From the NCBI RefSeq assembly GCF_017573465.1, contig NZ_JAGEPF010000008.1, forward strand, positions 248,001 through 312,000: DNA of 64,000 bases. The letters run 5' to 3'. Position numbers and translations under genes: made by a program. Positions 44,619 through 52,788 of this stretch are shown one piece after another (position 1 is the first letter of the stretch; the number at the start of each line of letters is the position of its first letter). The DNA comes from Actinomadura violacea (GTDB lineage: Bacteria; Actinomycetota; Actinomycetes; Streptosporangiales; Streptosporangiaceae). The notes beneath the pieces were generated by a model that saw nothing but the letters and a program-made list of their open reading frames with translations, was not told the origin of the DNA and searched no databases.

Positions 44619-44666
44619 CGGGCGGCGGCGGGGAGGCCCGCGCCGAGGGCCGCCCGCCGCCGCCCG
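44619..44666 (-). terminator. Hairpin terminator of the MFS gene
   Basis: A 12-bp stem CGGGCGGCGGCG / CGCCGCCGCCCG with a 24-base loop starts 5 bases past the MFS stop. Confidence 0.6.
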
Positions 44667-44671
44667 CCGGA

Positions 44672-46168
44672 TCAGCGTGCCGTCGCCGCGGCGGGCTCGG
44701 CCGCGACCACTCCCGCTTCCGGCCTGTCCCGGCGCACCAGGGCGAACACCGCGATCGCGGCGGCGATCGCGATCACTCCCGCGGTCGCCGTGGCGGCGTC
44801 GAGCGCGGACGCGAACGCCGACTCGACCGCCCCGCCGGGCGCCCCGTGGATCGCCTGCGCGGCGTGCCCGCCCGCGACCGCCCGCGCGGTGCCGGCCGCG
44901 TCCGGCACGGCCCCGTCGAGGGAACGTTCCAGCGCGGCGTGGAAGACGCTGCCGAGCACCGCGATCCCGAACGCGAACCCGAGCTGCCGCAGCGCGCTGA
45001 CCGCGCCCGCCGCGCTGCCGACCCGCGCGGGCGGCACCGCGGCCGTCGCCGCCGCCGTGACGTTCGGCAGCGCGATCCCGACGCCCACGCCGGTGACCGC
45101 GAACCCGGGCGCGAGCGCCGCCCAGCCCGACCCGGCCGACAGCACCGACTGCCCCAGCGTCCCGGCGCCGACCAGCAGCAGCCCGGCGCCGACGGTCAGC
45201 CGCGGCGGGACCGCGTGCAGGAACCGCCCGGTCAGCCAGGACGCCGCGAACGCCGGCCCGCTCATCGGCAGGATCGCGAGCCCCGCGCCGATCGCACTCA
45301 GCCCCGCCACCGACTGGAGCCACAGCGAGGTGTAGAGCAGGTACCCGAACGCCGTCCCCGACATCGCCAGCGAGGCGATCATGATGCCGGTGAAGGCGGG
45401 CGCGCGGAACAGCCGCAGGTCCAGGAGCGGATGCGGGCTGCGCAGCTCGACGACCGCGAACGCGGCCAGCGCCGCCGCCCCGGCGGCGAGCCATCCGAGC
45501 GTCACCGCGGACGTCCAGCCCGCGTCGCCCGCCCGCGTCAGCCCGTAGGTCACCGCGCCGGCCGCCCCGGCGAACAGCACGACTCCCGGCACGTCGATCC
45601 GGCGCGCCGCCGGGTCGCGCGACTCGGCCACCACCCGCAGCGTCAGCGCCACGGCGAGCACGCTGACCGGCAGGTTCAGCAGGAAGATCCACCGCCAGCC
45701 GAGGCCCTGCGTCACCAGCCCGCCGAGCACCGGCCCGACCCCGGCGGCGGCGCCGTTCACCGCGCCCCACACGCCGAACGCGACCGCCCGGTCGCGGCCG
45801 TCGTAGGAGGCGTTGACCAGCGCGACCGTCGTCGCGAACATCATCGCCGCGCCCGCGCCCTGGACGGCCCGCGCGGCGAGCAGCACCGCCGCGTCCGGCG
45901 CGGTCCCGCAGGCCAGCGACGCCACCGCGAACAGCACCAGCCCGAGCACGTACACCCGGCGCCGCCCGGCCCGGTCGGCGAGCGCGCCCGCGCCCATCAG
46001 CAGCGCGGCCAGCACCAGCGCGTAGACGTCCATGACCCATTGCAGCGAGGAGTACGACGCGCCGAGTCCCGCCGCCATGTCCGGCAGCGCCACGGTGACG
46101 ATGTTGACGTCCACCAGCAGCATGAACGCCCCGACGCACACGGCCGTCAGGGGCCACCACTTGCCCAT
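44672..46168 (-). CDS. MFS drug-efflux transporter, DHA2 (EmrB/QacA) family
   Basis: The 498-residue protein has about 14 membrane helices. Motif A appears as GALADRAGRRRVYVLG (residues about 62-77), motif C-like GPVLGGLV, and the first helix ends in the family's LLVDVNIVTVALPDM (Asp in helix 1). Members export cationic drugs or natural products by proton antiport. It is divergent from the double-Lrp regulator with a 110-base gap, so that regulator probably controls it. Confidence 0.9.
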   Translation of the reverse strand: MGKWWPLTAVCVGAFMLLVDVNIVTVALPDMAAGLGASYSSLQWVMDVYALVLAALLMGAGALADRAGRRRVYVLGLVLFAVASLACGTAPDAAVLLAARAVQGAGAAMMFATTVALVNASYDGRDRAVAFGVWGAVNGAAAGVGPVLGGLVTQGLGWRWIFLLNLPVSVLAVALTLRVVAESRDPAARRIDVPGVVLFAGAAGAVTYGLTRAGDAGWTSAVTLGWLAAGAAALAAFAVVELRSPHPLLDLRLFRAPAFTGIMIASLAMSGTAFGYLLYTSLWLQSVAGLSAIGAGLAILPMSGPAFAASWLTGRFLHAVPPRLTVGAGLLLVGAGTLGQSVLSAGSGWAALAPGFAVTGVGVGIALPNVTAAATAAVPPARVGSAAGAVSALRQLGFAFGIAVLGSVFHAALERSLDGAVPDAAGTARAVAGGHAAQAIHGAPGGAVESAFASALDAATATAGVIAIAAAIAVFALVRRDRPEAGVVAAEPAAATAR

Positions 46169-46278
46169 CTCTCGTTCCTTCGCGATCGTCCGTCGATGTC
46201 CCGGCCACGATCACGCGAGGAATGCCAAGAAACCACTCAGCCCTGATGTATCTCCATGTTTTCGACATCTCCTAGCCT

Positions 46279-47286
46279 GTGCTGGTGGAAATCCTCGAAG
46301 CGGACGATCTGGACCGGCAGCTGATCCACGCCCTCCAGCTCGACGGACGCGCCTCGTTCAGCCGCATCGCGGAGGTCCTCGGCGTCTCCGACCAGACCGT
46401 CGCCCGCCGCTACCGGCGGCTGCGCACCCGCGACCTGCTGCGGATCGTCGGCGTCCCGCCCGCCAACTACGTCGCGCACGGCCGGTGGATGCTCAGGCTC
46501 CGCTGTGTGCCCGGCGCCGCGCAGAACATCGGCGCGATCCTCGCGCAGCGCCCCGACACGGCGTGGGTCCAGATCGTCTCGGGCGGCACCGAGGTGCTGT
46601 GCATCGTGCGCGCGCGCAGCCAGGACGAGAGCGAGCAGCTCCTCCTCGACCGGCTCCCGCGCAGCGCCCGCGTCACCGGCATCGCCGCCCACTCCGTCCT
46701 GCACACCTACTACGGGTCGCCGCACCGGCTCCGCGGCCTCGACGCCCTCGCCCCGGCGCAGGTCCGCGCCCTCACCCCCGGCCCCGTGCCCGACATCGAC
46801 GACTTCCAGCCGCTCGGCCCCGGCGACCAGCGGCTCCTCGACGTGCTGGCCCGTGACGGGCGGGCCGGGCACGCCGAGCTCGCCGCCGCGACCGGCTGGT
46901 CGCAGTCGACCGTCGGGCGCCGCCTCGACCGCCTCCGGGCCACCGGCGTCCTGCACTACTACGCCGAGTTCGACCTCCGCTACGTCGGCCTGCACTCGGC
47001 GGCGCGGCTGTGGATGAGCGTGCCGCCCGCAGACCTGGCCGGCACCGGGCGGGCGCTCGCCGAGCACCCCGAGGTGGTGTTCGCCGCCGCCACCACCGGC
47101 CCGACGAACCTCGCCGTGCAGGTCGTGTGCCGCGACTCCCGCCACCTCTACCGGTACCTCACCGAGCGGATCGCCGCGCTGCGGGCCGTCGGGCACGTCG
47201 AGACGTCGCCGATCGTCCGGAACGTCAAGCGCGCCGGCACGATCCTCGACCCCGCGTTCCTCGGCCCCCGGCGGCCCGCCCCCTGA
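46279..47286 (+). CDS. Lrp/AsnC-family regulator with two fused Lrp units
   Basis: The 335-residue protein holds two consecutive Lrp modules. The first HTH is ASFSRIAEVLGVSDQTVARR (about residues 25-44) with a RAM-like domain. The second HTH is AGHAELAAATGWSQSTVGRR (about 195-214), followed by ARLWMSVPPADLAGTGRALA and ERIAALRAVGHVETSPIVRN. Fused double-Lrp proteins are known in actinomycetes as local activators or repressors. The start is GTG 46279 or 46285, with no clear ribosome site, so a leaderless mRNA is possible. Confidence 0.88.
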   Translation: MLVEILEADDLDRQLIHALQLDGRASFSRIAEVLGVSDQTVARRYRRLRTRDLLRIVGVPPANYVAHGRWMLRLRCVPGAAQNIGAILAQRPDTAWVQIVSGGTEVLCIVRARSQDESEQLLLDRLPRSARVTGIAAHSVLHTYYGSPHRLRGLDALAPAQVRALTPGPVPDIDDFQPLGPGDQRLLDVLARDGRAGHAELAAATGWSQSTVGRRLDRLRATGVLHYYAEFDLRYVGLHSAARLWMSVPPADLAGTGRALAEHPEVVFAAATTGPTNLAVQVVCRDSRHLYRYLTERIAALRAVGHVETSPIVRNVKRAGTILDPAFLGPRRPAP

Positions 47287-47304
47287 CCTTCTCCTAAGGA
47301 ACCG

Positions 47305-48273
47305 TCAGCCGAAGCGCTCCCGCAGCGCCGGCAGCAGGTCCCCCTCCGCCCAGGTGCGGAAGTCCTTCTGGTGGTCCGGCCCGCTCTGGCAGAACGCGAT
47401 GTGCGTGAATCCCGCGTCCTTCCACTGCTGGACGGCCTGGAGGTAGTCCTCCACGTTGTCGCCGCACGGCACCGACTCCGCCACATCGTCCGGACGGACC
47501 GTCTTCGTCGCCGCCTCGAAGTTCACCGTGCCCGGAAGCTCGGCCATCACCTTCCAGGCGGGCGCCGAGAACTTCCAGTAGCGGTGCGCCCGCTGCTTGC
47601 ACTCGTCGTAGTCCTGCCCGTACGCGACGGGGATCTGCCCGTAGACGGGCTTGCCCCCGCCGCTCTCCTTCTGGAAAAGGCTCACGACGTCTCCGACGGG
47701 CTGGTCGGAGATGAGCAGATCGGCGTGCTGCGCGGCCAGCCGCCCGGCGCGCGGCCCGAACGCCGCCATGCCGATCGGGACCGGCTGCTCGGGCACGTCC
47801 CACAGCTTCCCGGAGTCGACCCGGAAGTGCTTGCCCTCGTAGTTGACGTAGTCGCCGGAGAACAGCGCCCGGATGATCTCGACGGCCTCGGCGAACATCT
47901 CGTGCCGGACGTCCACCGAGGGCCAGCCGCGCCCGACGACGTGCTCGTTCAGGTTCTCCCCCGCGCCGAGGCCGAGCGTGAACCGCCCGTCCGACAGCAC
48001 CCCGACGGTGGCGGCCTTCTGCGCCACCACCGCCGGGTGGTACCGCATGATCGGGCAGGTCACGAACGTCATCAGCGGGATGCGGTGCGTCGCCTGGGCG
48101 AGCGCCCCGAGCACCGACCACGCGTAGGCCGAGTGCCCCTGCGCCTCCAGCCACGGGAAGTAGTGGTCGGAGATGACGGAGTAGTCGAAGCCCGCGTCCT
48201 CCGCCTCGACGAGGTCGGTGACGAGCTGTTTCGGTGGTGTCTGCTCGCAGAGCAGGGTGTATCCGAATTCCAT
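47305..48273 (-). CDS. F420-dependent LLM oxidoreductase (FGD-like)
   Basis: The 322-residue TIM barrel is of the glucose-6-phosphate dehydrogenase-like F420 branch: MEFGYTLLCEQTPPKQLVTD, SDHYFPWLEAQGHSAYAW, VTCPIMRYHPAVVAQKAATV (a cis-peptide site region) and RFTLGLGAGENLNEHVVG. The length and AGENLNEHVVG motif match the TIGR03557-type group; substrate unknown. It converges on the Lrp gene with an 18-base gap. Confidence 0.88.
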   Translation of the reverse strand: MEFGYTLLCEQTPPKQLVTDLVEAEDAGFDYSVISDHYFPWLEAQGHSAYAWSVLGALAQATHRIPLMTFVTCPIMRYHPAVVAQKAATVGVLSDGRFTLGLGAGENLNEHVVGRGWPSVDVRHEMFAEAVEIIRALFSGDYVNYEGKHFRVDSGKLWDVPEQPVPIGMAAFGPRAGRLAAQHADLLISDQPVGDVVSLFQKESGGGKPVYGQIPVAYGQDYDECKQRAHRYWKFSAPAWKVMAELPGTVNFEAATKTVRPDDVAESVPCGDNVEDYLQAVQQWKDAGFTHIAFCQSGPDHQKDFRTWAEGDLLPALRERFG

Positions 48274-48324
48274 GACGGCTCGGATACCCGCGGGAACGCG
48301 CCCAATCGCCGGGACGCTCCCGAA

Positions 48325-48861
48325 TCAGTTGCCGAGCAGGTCCATGATGTCGTCGGCGTGCTCCTCCTCCTCGGCGAGGATCTGCTCCATGAGGCGGCGG
48401 GTCGTGACGTCCCCGTCGCCGAGCCACCGGATGATCTCCTGGTAGGACTCGATGACGATCCGCTCCGCGACCAGGTTCTCCTCCAGCATGCCCTTGAGGT
48501 CGCCGTCGTCGAACGTCTCGTAGGTGGTGTGCGAGCGCTTGGCCAGCGTCTCGGGGTCGAAGTCGGGGTCCCCGCCCAGCTGGCTGATCCGCTCGGCGGC
48601 CCGCATCGCGTGGTCGCGCTCCTCGTCGGCGTGCTCGGTGAACTCGGCGGCGACCTGGGCGCGGTCGATGCCGGTCGCGCTGATCGCGTGCCGCGAGTAG
48701 CGCATCCAGCACACGATCTCGGTGGCGAGCACGTCGTTCAGGACCTCGATGACCTCCTCGGGGCTGCGCTTGTAGCCGCTGGTCACCGGCCCGTCGGTCA
48801 TCTTCTGCCGGGCGCGCTCCCGGATCTTCGCCACGTCGATGCTGAAGCTGTTGTCGGCCAT
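48325..48861 (-). CDS. Ferritin-like (bacterioferritin/Dps-type) protein
   Basis: The 178-residue four-helix bundle has diiron-type residues: Glu in VLATEIVCWMRYSRHAI, EFTEHADEERDHAMRAAE (E-x6-H type), then EENLVAERIVIESYQEIIRW and QILAEEEEHADDIMDL. This arrangement is that of the ferritin-like domain group including bacterioferritin comigratory proteins. It may store iron or detoxify peroxide. ATG 48861 has AGGAGAGGC upstream. Confidence 0.85.
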   Translation of the reverse strand: MADNSFSIDVAKIRERARQKMTDGPVTSGYKRSPEEVIEVLNDVLATEIVCWMRYSRHAISATGIDRAQVAAEFTEHADEERDHAMRAAERISQLGGDPDFDPETLAKRSHTTYETFDDGDLKGMLEENLVAERIVIESYQEIIRWLGDGDVTTRRLMEQILAEEEEHADDIMDLLGN

Positions 48862-49006
48862 GCCTCTCCTCCTGGTCAGCCGCGGACGGTCCTTCTCCTA
48901 CCCAGCACCCGATCTCCATGCCTGCAAGGGGAAGACGGCCGTACCGGGGTGGTGACGGGAGCGTCGCGAGGGTCGCGACGCGGTGCGCGCGGCTCCCGGG
49001 GGCTCC

Positions 49007-49036
49007 TTGGACACGTTCTGTCACTCGTGCTATACG
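49007..49036 (+). promoter_or_regulatory. Predicted promoter of the peptide genes
   Basis: TTGGAC (49007-49012) and TATACG (49031-49036) are spaced by 18 bases, a fair vegetative sigma-factor promoter, 90 bases upstream of the first peptide gene. A small dyad CCTCA-ACC-TGAGG (49050-49062) lies in the expected leader. Confidence 0.5.
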
Positions 49037-49125
49037 TAGAGCTATCCCGCCTCAACCTGAGGTGGGAAAGGGACATCCGGGCTCCACCTTGAGATCCGGG
49101 CGTGACAAGGAAGAAAAGGAACCAC

Positions 49126-49407
49126 ATGAAGTCCTTCAGCTACACCGAGCTGGACAAGCTGGCCGGCGAGGTTCTGCCGGAGCGCGCGGTGCTGTCCACC
49201 CTTCTCGTCGGTGGCGGCAACGACAACGACAACCTCAACTTCAACCACGGCGGCGGCCACGACGGCGGCACGACCGCGGTCGTCCCGAACTGCCAGAGCA
49301 ACATCAACCACTCGCAGGGTGGCCTCATCGGCGCGCTGGGTCTCAGCTCCGAGAACCCCAACTCGTCGTTCACCTGCGCCGGCAGCTCGGTGGTCTCGGG
49401 TCACTGA
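49126..49407 (+). CDS. Leader-type small peptide A (precursor-like)
   Basis: The 93-residue protein opens FSYTELDKLAGEVLPERAVL (residues 4-23), continues STLLVGGG, then has a Gly/Asn/His-rich core (NDNDNLNFNHGGGHDGG) and a tail with Cys56 (VVPNCQSN) and Cys84 (SFTCAGS). It has no Sec signal. The N-terminal block is nearly the same in the next gene while the core differs, the pattern expected for a modified or protease-matured precursor. ATG 49126 has AAGGA upstream; a longer GTG 49102 start is less likely. A strong terminator follows, so this peptide should be made in excess. Confidence 0.8.
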   Translation: MKSFSYTELDKLAGEVLPERAVLSTLLVGGGNDNDNLNFNHGGGHDGGTTAVVPNCQSNINHSQGGLIGALGLSSENPNSSFTCAGSSVVSGH

Positions 49408-49442
49408 TCCGAATCGACGTGCTCGCGGGCTGCGGCCCGCAT

Positions 49443-49483
49443 GGGAAGGGCCGGCGTTCTCCCGCCGGCCCTTCCCCCCTTTT
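49443..49483 (+). terminator. Strong intrinsic terminator between the two peptide genes
   Basis: A perfect 14-bp stem GGGAAGGGCCGGCG / CGCCGGCCCTTCCC with a 6-base loop is followed by CCC and a T-run. This is the only textbook U-tract terminator I saw in the window. Readthrough would feed the second peptide and the protease. Confidence 0.9.
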
Positions 49484-49514
49484 CGGATACCTGTGACGAC
49501 CTGTAAGGCGACCG

Positions 49515-49823
49515 ATGAGCCAGACGAACCCTCACACGTGCAGCCCGCACACGTTCAGCTACGCCGAACTCGACCGGCTGTCGGGCGAGGTGCTGCCGGA
49601 ACGGGCCGTGCTGTCGACCCTCCTCACCGGCGGCGGCGACAACACCAGCAAGAACATCAACATCAACGACAGCGGGTCGGGCGACGCGAGCACCGCGGTG
49701 AACTACGCCTGCCAGTACTCGCACTCGACCGGCACTCCGGGGCTGCTCGGCACCGGCCTGCTCGCCGAGCCCGGCTACACGACGACGACATGCGTCCCGG
49801 TCGTGGTCCACCACAGCGCATGA
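49515..49823 (+). CDS. Leader-type small peptide B (precursor-like)
   Basis: The 102-residue protein has a 13-residue extension, then FSYAELDRLSGEVLPERAVL (residues 14-33) and STLLTGGG, a core rich in Asn/Ser/Gly (DNTSKNININDSGSG), and two tail cysteines: Cys66 (NYACQYS) and Cys93 (TTTCVPV); Cys9 is extra. The distance between the tail cysteines is 27 residues, against 28 in peptide A, and TAV-x3-CQ and HS-x-G are shared. There is no signal peptide. The stop overlaps the protease start (ATGA). Confidence 0.8.
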   Translation: MSQTNPHTCSPHTFSYAELDRLSGEVLPERAVLSTLLTGGGDNTSKNININDSGSGDASTAVNYACQYSHSTGTPGLLGTGLLAEPGYTTTTCVPVVVHHSA

Positions 49824-51373
49824 GCGGAGCACACCGCAAGGCCGCCGCCCCGTCGCGCGGGGCCGCGAGCACCCCCCGGCGGTCCGCGAACACGGCGGGG
49901 CGGGCGGGCTCCACGCAACCGGCCGGCACCGCGCAACCGGCCGGCACCGCGCAACCGGCCGGCACCGCGCAACCGGCCGCCGCCGGAGGGCAGGCGGGCG
50001 CCGGGCACGGCGCGGACGGCACCCACGCCGCCGGCGGCGGGCAGGCCGTGGCGACGGCGCAGGCCGCCGCGCCGCTCACCCTGCCGGTCCTCGCCGACGG
50101 CGTCGAGCTCGTCGGCGAGTTCAAGAACTCCGGCTACCGCGAACCGCCGCAGCTCGTCTGCCTGCCGAACCGGCAGCTCGTGCGGCTCCCGCCGCTGCTG
50201 TTCCTGGTCGCCAAGGCGCTGCACGAGCACCGCGACCTCGCCCGCACCGCCGACATCGAGACGGCGCTGGACCGGGTGGCCGACGCGGTCTCGCAGGAGG
50301 CCGGCGCCCGCCTCACCGGCGAGCAGATCGTCTACCTCGCCGACCGCAAGCTCGCCCCGCTCGGCGTCACCACCTACAGCGACGGCACCGCGCCGCCCGT
50401 CGTGCGCACCGACCCGTTCCTCGGCCTGCGGTTCCGGATCGCGGTGTTCCCCGAATCGGTCACCTGGTTCGTCGCCGGCCTGTTCGCCTGGCTGTTCCGG
50501 CCGCTCGTGCTGGTCCCGGCGCTCGCCGCCGTCGCCGCCGCCGAGACCTGGGTGCTGACGACCCGGTCGATGAGCCTGGCGCTGCAGCACACCATCCTCG
50601 CGCCGGTGAGCATCCTGCTGATCATGGCGCTCGGCGTCGCGTCGTGCGCGTTCCACGAGGTCGGGCACGCCGCCGCCTGCCGGTACGGGGGCGTCCGGCC
50701 CGGCGTCATGGGCTGCGGCATCTACCTGGTGTGGCCCGCGTTCTACACCGACATCACCGAGTCGTACCGGCTCGGCCGCGCCGGGCGGCTGCGCGCCGAC
50801 CTCGCCGGCGTCTACTTCAACGGCCTCTTCGTCGTCGCGCTCACGCTGGTGTACCTGCAGACCGGGTTCGAGCCGCTGCTCGTCGCGGTGCTGTACGTCA
50901 ACCTCGAGATCCTGCAGCAGCTGCTGCCGACGCTGCGCTTCGACGGCTACTACATCATGTCCGACCTCGTCGGCGTCCCCGACCTGTTCAAGTACATCGG
51001 GCCGATCCTGCGGCGCGCGCTGCTGCTGCGCCGCGCCGACAACCGGCTGGACGACCTGAAGCGCTGGCCGCAGATCTTCGTCACGATGTGGGTGCTGGTC
51101 ATCGTCCCGGTGATGCTGTTCCAGCTCGGGCTGATCTCCACGCAGGTGCCCCGGCTCGTCCGGATGGACTGGCAGCGGATCCAGGGCCTGGCCGCCGACG
51201 CCGCGCACGGCGCCGGCGCGCTGCAGCTGATCGCCTCCGGGCTGCAGATCCTGCTGCTGGTGCTGCCGCTGCTCGGCCTGGCGCTCATCGCGTACCGGAC
51301 GCTGCGCGGGGCGGTGCGGATGGCCGTCAAGTACGTCAACGGACCGTCCGCCGAGCCGGTCCCGGAGACCTGA
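49820..51373 (+). CDS. Membrane M50 metalloprotease (peptide zinc metalloprotease / YydH-like)
   Basis: The 517-residue protein has a disordered N-terminus with QPAGTA repeats (to about 80). A soluble PqqD/wHTH-like segment follows (about 88-185; QLVCLPNRQLVRLPPLLFLV ... LTGEQIVYLADRKLAPLG). About six to seven membrane helices come next. The zinc motif HEVGH is at 279-283 and the second metal/aspartate motif is LRFDGYYIMSDLVGVPDL. This is the layout of site-2-protease-type enzymes found with bacteriocin-like peptides. The start is ATG 49820, translationally coupled to peptide B. The likely job is cleavage or export-linked processing of the leader peptides. Confidence 0.88.
   Translation: MSGAHRKAAAPSRGAASTPRRSANTAGRAGSTQPAGTAQPAGTAQPAGTAQPAAAGGQAGAGHGADGTHAAGGGQAVATAQAAAPLTLPVLADGVELVGEFKNSGYREPPQLVCLPNRQLVRLPPLLFLVAKALHEHRDLARTADIETALDRVADAVSQEAGARLTGEQIVYLADRKLAPLGVTTYSDGTAPPVVRTDPFLGLRFRIAVFPESVTWFVAGLFAWLFRPLVLVPALAAVAAAETWVLTTRSMSLALQHTILAPVSILLIMALGVASCAFHEVGHAAACRYGGVRPGVMGCGIYLVWPAFYTDITESYRLGRAGRLRADLAGVYFNGLFVVALTLVYLQTGFEPLLVAVLYVNLEILQQLLPTLRFDGYYIMSDLVGVPDLFKYIGPILRRALLLRRADNRLDDLKRWPQIFVTMWVLVIVPVMLFQLGLISTQVPRLVRMDWQRIQGLAADAAHGAGALQLIASGLQILLLVLPLLGLALIAYRTLRGAVRMAVKYVNGPSAEPVPET
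49916..49978. repeat. Tandem 18-bp repeat inside the protease gene
   Basis: CAACCGGCCGGCACCGCG repeats three times (49916-49969) with a partial fourth unit, encoding QPAGTA. It forms the flexible N-terminal linker of the protease. The near-identical DNA units indicate recent slippage expansion. Confidence 0.9.
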
Positions 51374-51684
51374 GGTCCCGAACACCCCGAGCATCTCCCG
51401 CGCCGGGCGCCCGAAAGGGCGTCCGGCGCATCATTTGTACGGTAAACAATCTTTCCCGCGGTTATCCGGCGACGCTTGGAACGTGCCCGGAATGGGAATC
51501 TACTCGGAGTAAGTAGCAGAAACCGCCAATCTGGAACCGCACATCACCACCGGGTCCGGCAACGGCCCGAAGGCAGCCGGCGGGAGCGCGACCCGCCCTT
51601 CGCCGCGCTGCGCGCATGCGCCGCGCCGCGCCCATTCGCCGCGGGGCGGCGTCCCCCTCTCCTCGGCCGGCCCACCCTGCCGGC
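51374..51684. other. Gene-free stretch between protease and esterase
   Basis: The first part holds the protease terminator (51401-51428). Then an AT-richer section contains the loose dyad TTTGTACGGTAAACAA (about 51433-51450) and the perfect palindrome TACTC-G-GAGTA (51499-51509), plausible operators for the esterase. Between about 51540 and 51684 I see only GC-rich DNA with no good frame. Confidence 0.55.
51401..51428 (+). terminator. Hairpin terminator of the peptide/protease operon
   Basis: The stem CGCCGGGCGCCC / GGGCGTCCGGCG has a GAAA loop and one mismatch, 28 bases after the protease stop. Confidence 0.65.
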
Positions 51685-52719
51685 ATGCCCGGAAGGCCCG
51701 CATTGCTCCGACGCTCCAACCCCGTCGCAGGGCCGGGGATCCTCGCCCTGCTGCTCCCTCCCGTCCTGGCCGCCGCGCTCGCCGCGGCCGTCGCCGCCCC
51801 GGCCCGTCCCGCCGCGGCCGCCTCCGCGAACACCGCCGCGACCGGCGCGAAGGTCGTCGCGGAGACGACCGTCGCGCCCCGGACCATCGACCTCACCGTC
51901 CAGTCCCCCGCGATGGGCGGGCAGGAGAAGGTGCGCCTGCTCGTCCCGTCCGGATGGTCGAAGGACGCCCGCCGGACCTGGCCGACGCTGTGGCTGCTGC
52001 ACGGCGGCGTCGACGACTACACCGCCTGGACGCGCGGCACCGACGTCGCGGACCTCACCGCGCACTCCCCCGTCATCGTCGTCATGCCGGAAGGCGGAAG
52101 CTGCGGCAATTACTCCGACTGGTGGAACTACGGAAACGGCGGGCCGCCCGAATGGGAGACCTTCCACATGAAGGAAGTCCGCACGATCCTCCAGGAGGAC
52201 TACCGGGCGAGCGGCCGCAGCGCCATCGCCGGCAATTCGATGGGCGGGCTCGGCGCGATGCTGTACGCGGCCCGGTTCCCCGGAACGTTCACGGCGGCCG
52301 CCTCCTTCAGCGGATACGTCGACACCCTTTACGGCTACAAGCCGGGCGACGACTCGATCGGCTGGGGGCCGTCCTTCTCCTGCCCCGGCACCGACTGGCG
52401 GCGCGTCTGGGGCGCGCCCGACGCGCAGGCCGCGATCTGGCACGCGCACAACCCCACCGACCTCGCCGGCCGCCTCGCGGGCGTCCGCCTGTACGTGGCC
52501 AGCGGAAACGGCACGGCCGGGTCGCTCGGCGGCCTCCCGTTCACCGATCCCGTCGAGGCCGCCGCCGACAAGGTCTCGCACGCCTTCGTCGACCGGCTCG
52601 ACGCCCTCGGCATCCCCGTCACCACGAGGTTCTTCGACGGGCAGCACTCCTGGCCGTACTGGCAGCGGGACCTCCACGACGCCTACCCGATGCTGATGCG
52701 CGCCCTCGGCATCACGTGA
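51685..52719 (+). CDS. Secreted esterase, Ag85/EstD-like alpha/beta hydrolase (paralogue)
   Basis: The 344-residue protein has a signal segment (GILALLLPPVLAAALAAAVA). The esterase domain has TLWLLHGGVDDYTAWTRG, VIVVMPEGGSCGNYSDWWNY, nucleophile elbow GNSMGGLGA and a late GQHSWPYW (His). It shares order and motifs with the 38890-40155 esterase but lacks the long Ser/Pro linker. The start is ATG 51685. Palindrome copy 4 begins 5 bases after its stop. Confidence 0.85.
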   Translation: MPGRPALLRRSNPVAGPGILALLLPPVLAAALAAAVAAPARPAAAASANTAATGAKVVAETTVAPRTIDLTVQSPAMGGQEKVRLLVPSGWSKDARRTWPTLWLLHGGVDDYTAWTRGTDVADLTAHSPVIVVMPEGGSCGNYSDWWNYGNGGPPEWETFHMKEVRTILQEDYRASGRSAIAGNSMGGLGAMLYAARFPGTFTAAASFSGYVDTLYGYKPGDDSIGWGPSFSCPGTDWRRVWGAPDAQAAIWHAHNPTDLAGRLAGVRLYVASGNGTAGSLGGLPFTDPVEAAADKVSHAFVDRLDALGIPVTTRFFDGQHSWPYWQRDLHDAYPMLMRALGIT

Positions 52720-52724
52720 ACACA

Positions 52725-52788
52725 CGTTCACTTGCGGCGTGTCGTCCTCAACCGAGCCGTTTCAAGGACGACACGCCGCAAGTCAACG
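52725..52788. repeat. Dispersed palindrome, copy 4 (bidirectional terminator candidate)
   Basis: Arms 52725-52748 and 52765-52788 carry the GTCC variant on both sides and mismatch only at the fifth base pair from the outside, with a 16-base loop. It lies between the convergent esterase and phosphatase genes. The TGA within the right arm (52783-52785, minus strand) is the phosphatase stop codon, preceded by CGT. Confidence 0.88.

Larger units (their letters stand above)
44215..44671. other. Gene-free stretch with several dyads
   Basis: These 457 bases have no convincing gene. They include a GGTGTCCGG...CCGGACACC inverted repeat (44342-44388), a perfect KstR-pattern palindrome (44393-44406), an 8-5-8 inverted repeat (44508-44533) and the MFS terminator (44619-44666). 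The middle part is clearly AT-richer than its surroundings. Confidence 0.7.

Noticed and set aside
44672..46168. MFS gene as part of a toxin or antibiotic biosynthetic cluster
   Set aside because: No synthase genes are nearby; the divergent double-Lrp regulator explains its context.
49916..49978. Possible CRISPR or regulatory repeat array
   Set aside because: There are no spacers, and the 18-bp units encode QPAGTA in frame inside the protease gene.
49126..51373. Lanthipeptide, daptide or other classical RiPP cluster
   Set aside because: No LanB/LanC/LanM, radical SAM, YcaO, decarboxylase or methyltransferase gene is adjacent; only the protease is present.
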